Assembly: GCA_041170585.1 (NCBI GenBank)
Contig: JBEDNN010000036.1
Span: 1 to 19,737, forward strand
Source of the DNA: JBDLSY01 sp041170585
GTDB taxonomy: Bacteria; Pseudomonadota; Gammaproteobacteria; Burkholderiales; Burkholderiaceae_C
DNA: 19,737 nucleotides
Reading direction: 5' to 3'
In this document: positions 15,841 through 19,737 of the stretch, one piece after another
Numbering within the stretch: the first letter of the stretch is position 1
How the letters are laid out: every line of letters begins with the position of its first letter
Notes under the pieces: model-generated
What the model saw: only the letters and a program-made list of their open reading frames with translations
Told to the model about the DNA's origin: nothing
The model's database searches: none
Position numbers and translations under genes: made by a program

Positions 15841-16457
15841 TTAATCTTCTGGGTAAATTCTCTATACGCTACTGGATCGTATTGATAGCAACCAATGCAC
15901 CCTAATTCCTTTGTATAATTTTCATCGCCTTCATAAAAAGAATATAGATTCCCTTCTAGATTTTTTGCATCCCAGCGTACATTAGTTTCTTTGCAACGTT
16001 TGCAGATTTGCCTTTTAATATCGTTAGCTGCTTTTGTTAAAGGTTGAAAGTCTTCAAATGTTTGAGTTTTAGTACTAGAAACTCTCTGATCATCTTTTCT
16101 GCCGTCTTTGTGGTCAATTTCTATTTTTGTGTTTTCAGAGTTGCCGTTTAAGCCAGTCATAACACAATTTTTAGATTTATAAAACTCTTTAATGTCTTGA
16201 CGAATATTTTGATTGAAAGTTTCTTCGTTATTAAAGCCTTTTAGTCTAATTGCATCAATAGAGTTTCCAGCTGTCTTTGATTTATCAAAATCCAAAATAT
16301 ATTTTTTCGCCAAAGTTGAACTTGTTCTACACCAACTTCCGCCGTTTCCAAGTTGCAAATCTTTATAAGTTCCAATAAATTCAGAAATTAAAACCCAACG
16401 ACTAATTCCGTCTTTATCGGGCATTGCTAATTCAATAAATAAGTCTGTCTTTGTCAT
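15837..16457 (-). CDS. HNH restriction endonuclease, NlaIII/IceA-like
   Basis: A 206-residue nuclease of the HNH (beta-beta-alpha metal) type. The core is KIEIDHKDGRKDD with H116, followed by FQPLTKAANDIKRQICKRC with N145. Two CxxC pairs, C152/C155 and C187/C190, probably hold a structural zinc. The N-terminal part (SRWVLISEFIGTYKDLQLGNGGSWCRTSSTLAKKY) and the end GCIGCYQYDPVAYRE resemble, from memory, the CATG-cutting NlaIII/IceA family. IceA1-type proteins are somewhat longer, so a few C-terminal residues may be missing. The start ATG has no Shine-Dalgarno but an A-rich leader. It is coupled by ATGA to the methyltransferase gene downstream. Together they form a type II restriction-modification cassette inserted after btuF. 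Confidence 0.85.
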   Translation of the reverse strand: MTKTDLFIELAMPDKDGISRWVLISEFIGTYKDLQLGNGGSWCRTSSTLAKKYILDFDKSKTAGNSIDAIRLKGFNNEETFNQNIRQDIKEFYKSKNCVMTGLNGNSENTKIEIDHKDGRKDDQRVSSTKTQTFEDFQPLTKAANDIKRQICKRCKETNVRWDAKNLEGNLYSFYEGDENYTKELGCIGCYQYDPVAYREFTQKIK

Positions 16458-16472
16458 AAATTAAAATTATTT

Positions 16473-16668
16473 TTAAAAAATAAAAATATATTCGTGCTTG
16501 AAAATATAATAATCGCTACTCATTGCACGATAAGTCCAAATTCCATTTTTACCAAGTTTCCCTTTATTGCCCTCTATGTTTTTTTAAAATAACACTCTTC
16601 AGCTTTGTTTTAAAGTTTCGTTTAATTGCATCCATCAAATAATTAAATATAGTTATTTGCTTAATCAT
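16473..16668 (-). pseudogene. Decayed coding remnant between btuF and the HNH gene
   Basis: Two short overlapping frames look like one broken gene. The first starts at an ATG (16668) that overlaps the btuF stop as ATGA and reads 34 residues (MIKQITIFNYLMDAIKRNFK and so on) to a stop at 16564. The second, open from 16583 to a stop at 16473, reads KLGKNGIWTYRAMSSDYYIF, then KHEYIFIF, which looks protein-like. One base fewer in the A-run near 16581 would join them into about 65 residues. The HEYIFIF end is reminiscent of the C-termini of N6/N4 DNA methyltransferases, which would fit the restriction cassette beside it, but the match is weak. It could also be a genuine small gene, or chance. Confidence 0.4.
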
Positions 16669-17630
16669 TTTAGTTGTTTTAAATTTAACAAAGCCTTACA
16701 CAATACTAAGGTTTCATCAATCAAGCTAGGGCCCGGCTGATGAAACCGCTCACCATTAAGCGTAACAATTATTGGTTTAAACTGTACGGTGTTTGGGAAA
16801 GCGTGTATTAAGGTGTACCACGGACTATTTTTACCATACAACACGTTAGCATCAAGCTGCATATCGGTTGTCGGTGCAGTCATAATAATCACTTTAGGTT
16901 GCTCACGTAAAACTTGTGCCAAACTAACTGTAGGGGTTAAGCCTTTAGCCTTAGCAAATATATTACGTGCGCCGCAATAACGCATCGCATCAGTTAAAAC
17001 ATGTTGCCCATTAATAGTCATTAATGGTTTGTGCCAGACAGGGTGAAATGTGGATATTAGGTTTTCAATATTTTGGTTATGTTCAGTATTTTGATTGTTT
17101 TGATTGTTTTGATTAAAATTTTTAAGGGCTTGAAAACGCGTTTTTAAAGAGGATAATTGGGCATTTTTATGTGTATCTATCTTTAACTTATCGGCTAAGT
17201 CTTGTGCTTCTTGGACAATATCACTTAAAGTAGAAGGCTCACTTTCAAAAGTAGCAATTCCTAACGACTTTAAACGTGCTTTAATGGTAAGTGATGTACC
17301 ACTCCCCCAAACAAGTACCAAAGTTGGCTTCAGCTGGGCTAACATTGTCCAATTGACAGCGAATGCATTGCCTATTTTTGGTAATTGTCCCGCATACTCT
17401 GTAGGTGTATATTCTGATACAGCCACTAGCATCTGCCCTGCACCTGCGGCATAAACCAATTGTGCCAAGTGCGGAGCAAGGGCTATTATTCTATGTTCTG
17501 CCTTTAAAATAAAGGGGGTTTTAGACGGTACTGAAGCATTGACTGTATTTACTAATGTAGAAAAAAATACACCAAAGCCTATTAATATGAATAAAGTTAA
17601 TTGAAGTAGCCTATCTTTCTGATACCTCAT
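16665..17630 (-). CDS. btuF: Periplasmic cobalamin-binding protein BtuF-like (helical-backbone receptor)
   Basis: A 321-residue periplasmic substrate-binding protein of the class III (helical backbone) family. Residues about 8-32 are a signal peptide (LLQLTLFILIGFGVFFSTLVNTVNA). HRIIALAPHLAQLVYAAGAGQMLVAVSEYTPTEYAGQLPKIG is the usual start of the BtuF fold, and LAQLKPTLVLVWGSGTS and VLREQPKVIIMTAP are its other landmarks. It probably delivers vitamin B12 or a related corrinoid to an ABC importer, but no btuC or btuD is nearby, and a heme or siderophore ligand is not excluded. It is joined to dapB by ATGA. A stretch rich in Asn and Gln comes from a 9-bp tandem repeat and sits in a linker between the lobes. 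Confidence 0.82.
   Translation of the reverse strand: MRYQKDRLLQLTLFILIGFGVFFSTLVNTVNASVPSKTPFILKAEHRIIALAPHLAQLVYAAGAGQMLVAVSEYTPTEYAGQLPKIGNAFAVNWTMLAQLKPTLVLVWGSGTSLTIKARLKSLGIATFESEPSTLSDIVQEAQDLADKLKIDTHKNAQLSSLKTRFQALKNFNQNNQNNQNTEHNQNIENLISTFHPVWHKPLMTINGQHVLTDAMRYCGARNIFAKAKGLTPTVSLAQVLREQPKVIIMTAPTTDMQLDANVLYGKNSPWYTLIHAFPNTVQFKPIIVTLNGERFHQPGPSLIDETLVLCKALLNLKQLK
17089..17115 (-). repeat. In-frame 9-bp tandem repeat inside btuF
   Basis: TTTTGATTG, TTTTGATTG and TTTTGATTA on the plus strand. Together with flanking codons they encode the Asn/Gln run NQNNQNNQN. Confidence 0.85.
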
Positions 17631-18454
17631 GACAAACCTAACACATCTTGCATATTAAATAAACCAGCAGTATTTTTCATTAAAAAACGCGTTGCTTTTA
17701 AACTTCCTTGTGCATAGGTGGCACGGCTATTTGAGCGGTGAGTGATTTCAATACGTTCGCCTTCACCCGCAAAACAGACCGTATGATCACCGATAATATC
17801 ACCGCCACGCATCACGCTAAAACCTATACGGCCTTTATCTCGCGTACCCGTATGACCATGACGCGCCCAGTCAGCAACATCGCTTAGTGATTGCTTCATT
17901 ACTGAAGCCATTACATCACCCATAGCCAATGCAGTACCAGAAGGAGCATCTACTTTATGTTTATGGTGTGCTTCAAAAATTTCAATATCATAGTCATGCT
18001 GTAAATATTGCGTTGCTAATTCCAACAATTTTAAAGTAACATTGACACCCACACTCATATTGGCTGATAAAACTATACCAATATCTTTAGCTGCTTGAGC
18101 AAGGATAATTTTATCTGAAGCATCAAATCCAGTTGTACCAATCACTATTTTTTTGCCCAAGGCTTGACAGACTGCCACATGAGCTAAAGTACCTTCAGGT
18201 CTTGTAAAATCAATCAATACATCAGATTGATTCATGGCCTGCATCACATCACTGGTCAGCATAATATTGGTATGAATACCCAAAGTTAAGCCAGCATCAT
18301 GCCCGAGTAAAAGGCTATGAGCTTGGTCTAAAGCCGCGCTTAAAATCATATCAGGTGCAGATAATACAGCTTCTATTAGCATTTTACCCATGCGTCCGCT
18401 AGCCCCTGCAATAGCGACTTTGATTTTAGGATTAATTGTTATAGGTGCATTCAT
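17627..18454 (-). CDS. dapB: 4-hydroxy-tetrahydrodipicolinate reductase
   Basis: A 275-residue NAD(P)H-dependent enzyme of the diaminopimelate/lysine pathway, needed for peptidoglycan and lysine. The Rossmann motif is VAIAGASGRMGKMLIEAV (GASGRMG at 17-23). DVLIDFTRPEGTLAHV and KIVIGTTGF follow. The catalytic and substrate-binding block is EIFEAHHKHKVDAPSGTALAMG, with the invariant histidines and lysine and the DAPSGTA loop. GRIGFSVMRGGDIIGDHTVCFAGEGERIEITHRS completes the C-terminal domain. It is of normal length. bamE lies 58 bp upstream, a conserved order in betaproteobacteria. The stop overlaps the btuF start by ATGA. Confidence 0.97.
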   Translation of the reverse strand: MNAPITINPKIKVAIAGASGRMGKMLIEAVLSAPDMILSAALDQAHSLLLGHDAGLTLGIHTNIMLTSDVMQAMNQSDVLIDFTRPEGTLAHVAVCQALGKKIVIGTTGFDASDKIILAQAAKDIGIVLSANMSVGVNVTLKLLELATQYLQHDYDIEIFEAHHKHKVDAPSGTALAMGDVMASVMKQSLSDVADWARHGHTGTRDKGRIGFSVMRGGDIIGDHTVCFAGEGERIEITHRSNSRATYAQGSLKATRFLMKNTAGLFNMQDVLGLS

Positions 18455-18488
18455 AGATAAAAAATAAAATTAAACATAGTTAAATATC

Positions 18489-18510
18489 AATAAATACTAA
18501 ATAAATACTA
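18489..18510. repeat. 11-bp tandem repeat between bamE and dapB
   Basis: AATAAATACTA at 18489-18499 and 18500-18510, two perfect copies filling much of the 58-bp spacer. Confidence 0.8.
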
Positions 18511-18512
18511 TT

Positions 18513-19421
18513 TTATTTTGCTTTGAAAAAACGTTCCGCAACAATTTTCCATTCATCGCCAAAACGCTGAAAATACAATTGTTTAGTACCCGTTTCTTTG
18601 AGAATATTAGACTGATACTGTTGCGTAAATGTAGCCCGTACTTCATCATCATTAGTTTGAATAATTTTCATGTCAGTAATATTTAATACAAGAATATCAC
18701 CTGATATGTCAAACATATTTTGGCGTTGCTTTAACCATAGCTCATGACTACCTGCGGTGGCCACATAGCCGTCCGCGTATAAACTTGCATATTGTGGTAA
18801 TAGCTTGGCTTGCCAAGCACGTTGCCAAGCTTCAATTTTATTTTTAATCAGCGGCTCAACCGGCGAAGGTTGCGATTGTTGTTCAACAGTTTTAATTTTA
18901 TTGGCTACAACAGCTACAGGAGTTGGTATAGATATTACAGGCATTACTTGTAGCGGTTTATTGGCCGCCGATACTTCCGAAAATAAATCTTGCTTTTGGT
19001 TAGGTACAGTAACAGCATCAGTTGAACTTGGCAACCCAACGCCACTCCAGCTCAATAGCTGGTTACTGGCATTATAAAAAACAGTTAAAACCTCCTGCTC
19101 TATCTCTCCTGTTTTTGATACGTGCCGATGAACATAATCACTGCGTTGCTGATTAAAAATATCTTGTAACAAAGGTGTACCCAATATTTGTTGTACTTTT
19201 TGACGTGTCATACCCACTTTTAAGCTATTTACCTGTTCAATTTCTAACTTATTTCCTTGTGCAATGTCTTTTTTATAGACAGTACAGCCCGAAAAGATTA
19301 AACTAAATACGACACATACAGTCAATAAGCGGTATTTTTCTAAATACTCACCCATAATTTGGTAGTTAAATTTCATAAAATGAGTATACTTTCTTAATAA
19401 TGGCACGGTCATTTTTTTCAT
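18513..19421 (-). CDS. bamE: BamE/OmlA lipoprotein fused to a Cds6/NTF2-like domain
   Basis: A 302-residue lipoprotein. The lipobox is LIFSGC with the lipidated C46. The BamE (SmpA/OmlA) domain follows: QGNKLEIEQVNSLKVGMTRQKVQQILGTPLLQDIFNQQRSDYVHR, a subunit of the outer-membrane protein insertion complex. After a Pro/Val/Gln-rich linker (about 136-190), the C-terminus (IEAWQRAWQAKLLPQYASLYADGY, then FTQQYQSNILKETGTKQLYFQRFGDEWKIVAERF) matches an NTF2-like fold of the Cds6 type. BamE alone is usually near 110-180 residues, so the fusion is unusual. The annotated start places 45 residues before the Cys. Met16 or Met23 is more plausible for a lipoprotein signal, and no Shine-Dalgarno decides it. 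dapB lies directly downstream. Confidence 0.88.
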   Translation of the reverse strand: MKKMTVPLLRKYTHFMKFNYQIMGEYLEKYRLLTVCVVFSLIFSGCTVYKKDIAQGNKLEIEQVNSLKVGMTRQKVQQILGTPLLQDIFNQQRSDYVHRHVSKTGEIEQEVLTVFYNASNQLLSWSGVGLPSSTDAVTVPNQKQDLFSEVSAANKPLQVMPVISIPTPVAVVANKIKTVEQQSQPSPVEPLIKNKIEAWQRAWQAKLLPQYASLYADGYVATAGSHELWLKQRQNMFDISGDILVLNITDMKIIQTNDDEVRATFTQQYQSNILKETGTKQLYFQRFGDEWKIVAERFFKAK

Positions 19422-19737
19422 ACAATATATTTTTAAGATTTTTTTAATGCTTGGCTTTAGTACTTATATTACTGAATTAATTAATTAATGAAAAACTAAA
19501 TAGTAAAAAGTTAAGTAAGTTAAGTAATTTAATTAGTTTAATTATTAGTCCAGTAATTTTTTATTTAGACAGTTCTTTATCAATCTTTAATTGTAAACTT
19601 TTTATTGTCTATTAAAACGATTTTTAGTTAAAAATTCGGTAGTGGTACAAATAGAACTTTGATAATGGTAGATTTTTATGTCAATACTTTATACTGAATG
19701 ATTATATTTAATAATAAACAGTCTAGTCACTAATTCG
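19422..19737. other. Gene-free AT-rich stretch upstream of bamE
   Basis: No convincing gene on either strand up to the window edge. It must carry the bamE promoter, and in relatives a divergent gene such as fur lies beyond it, but I see no start of one. It contains a 9-bp repeat: AAGTTAAGT at 19508-19516 and 19517-19525, followed by AATTTAATT and AGTTTAATT. Confidence 0.6.

Noticed and set aside
19422..19737. Start of a divergent fur gene at the right edge
   Set aside because: Expected from gene order in relatives, but no frame with Fur sequence begins within the window.

Overview
The window is AT-rich chromosomal DNA, most likely from a low-GC betaproteobacterium (Burkholderiales-like). The clues are gene families and gene order. 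A DUF3460 gene sits directly before scpA. The ScpA and DsbB sequences match the betaproteobacterial pattern. A DUF1840 gene is present, and bamE is followed by dapB. No rRNA, tRNA, CRISPR array or insertion sequence was seen. The species assignment is inference; no 16S gene or database search backs it.

Layout. All genes are on the minus strand except the large helicase-nuclease. From left to right: (1) at 1-947, the start of a MotA/TolQ-like proton-channel gene, preceded in transcription by a frameshifted MotB/OmpA-like partner. The pair resembles ZorA/ZorB of Zorya anti-phage systems but in reversed order, and the rest of the locus lies outside the window. (2) At 1135-4921, a LysM/FecR surface protein, an OmpR-type response regulator, DUF1840, a HAD phosphatase and DUF1653. 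(3) At 5018-10684, the housekeeping genes gyrA, proC, scpA with DUF3460, and dsbB. (4) At 10894-14691 on the plus strand, an AddA/RecB-like helicase-nuclease. (5) At 14842-16457, a two-gene restriction-modification cassette: an HNH endonuclease resembling NlaIII/IceA, coupled by ATGA to a D12-class adenine methyltransferase. A decayed coding remnant lies just upstream. (6) At 16665-19421, bamE (with an unusual extra C-terminal domain), then dapB and btuF joined by another ATGA overlap.

The genes form a conserved backbone into which two defence-like modules appear to have been placed: the ZorAB-like pair after the FecR gene, and the restriction-modification cassette after btuF. Both modules lack recognisable Shine-Dalgarno sequences (as do several resident genes) and contain no obvious short tandem repeats.

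A striking non-gene feature is that nearly every native spacer, and two coding regions, carry their own short perfect or near-perfect tandem repeat (units of 7-14 bp, 2-4 copies). The unit differs at each locus. This looks like an ongoing local duplication process rather than a dispersed repeat family.
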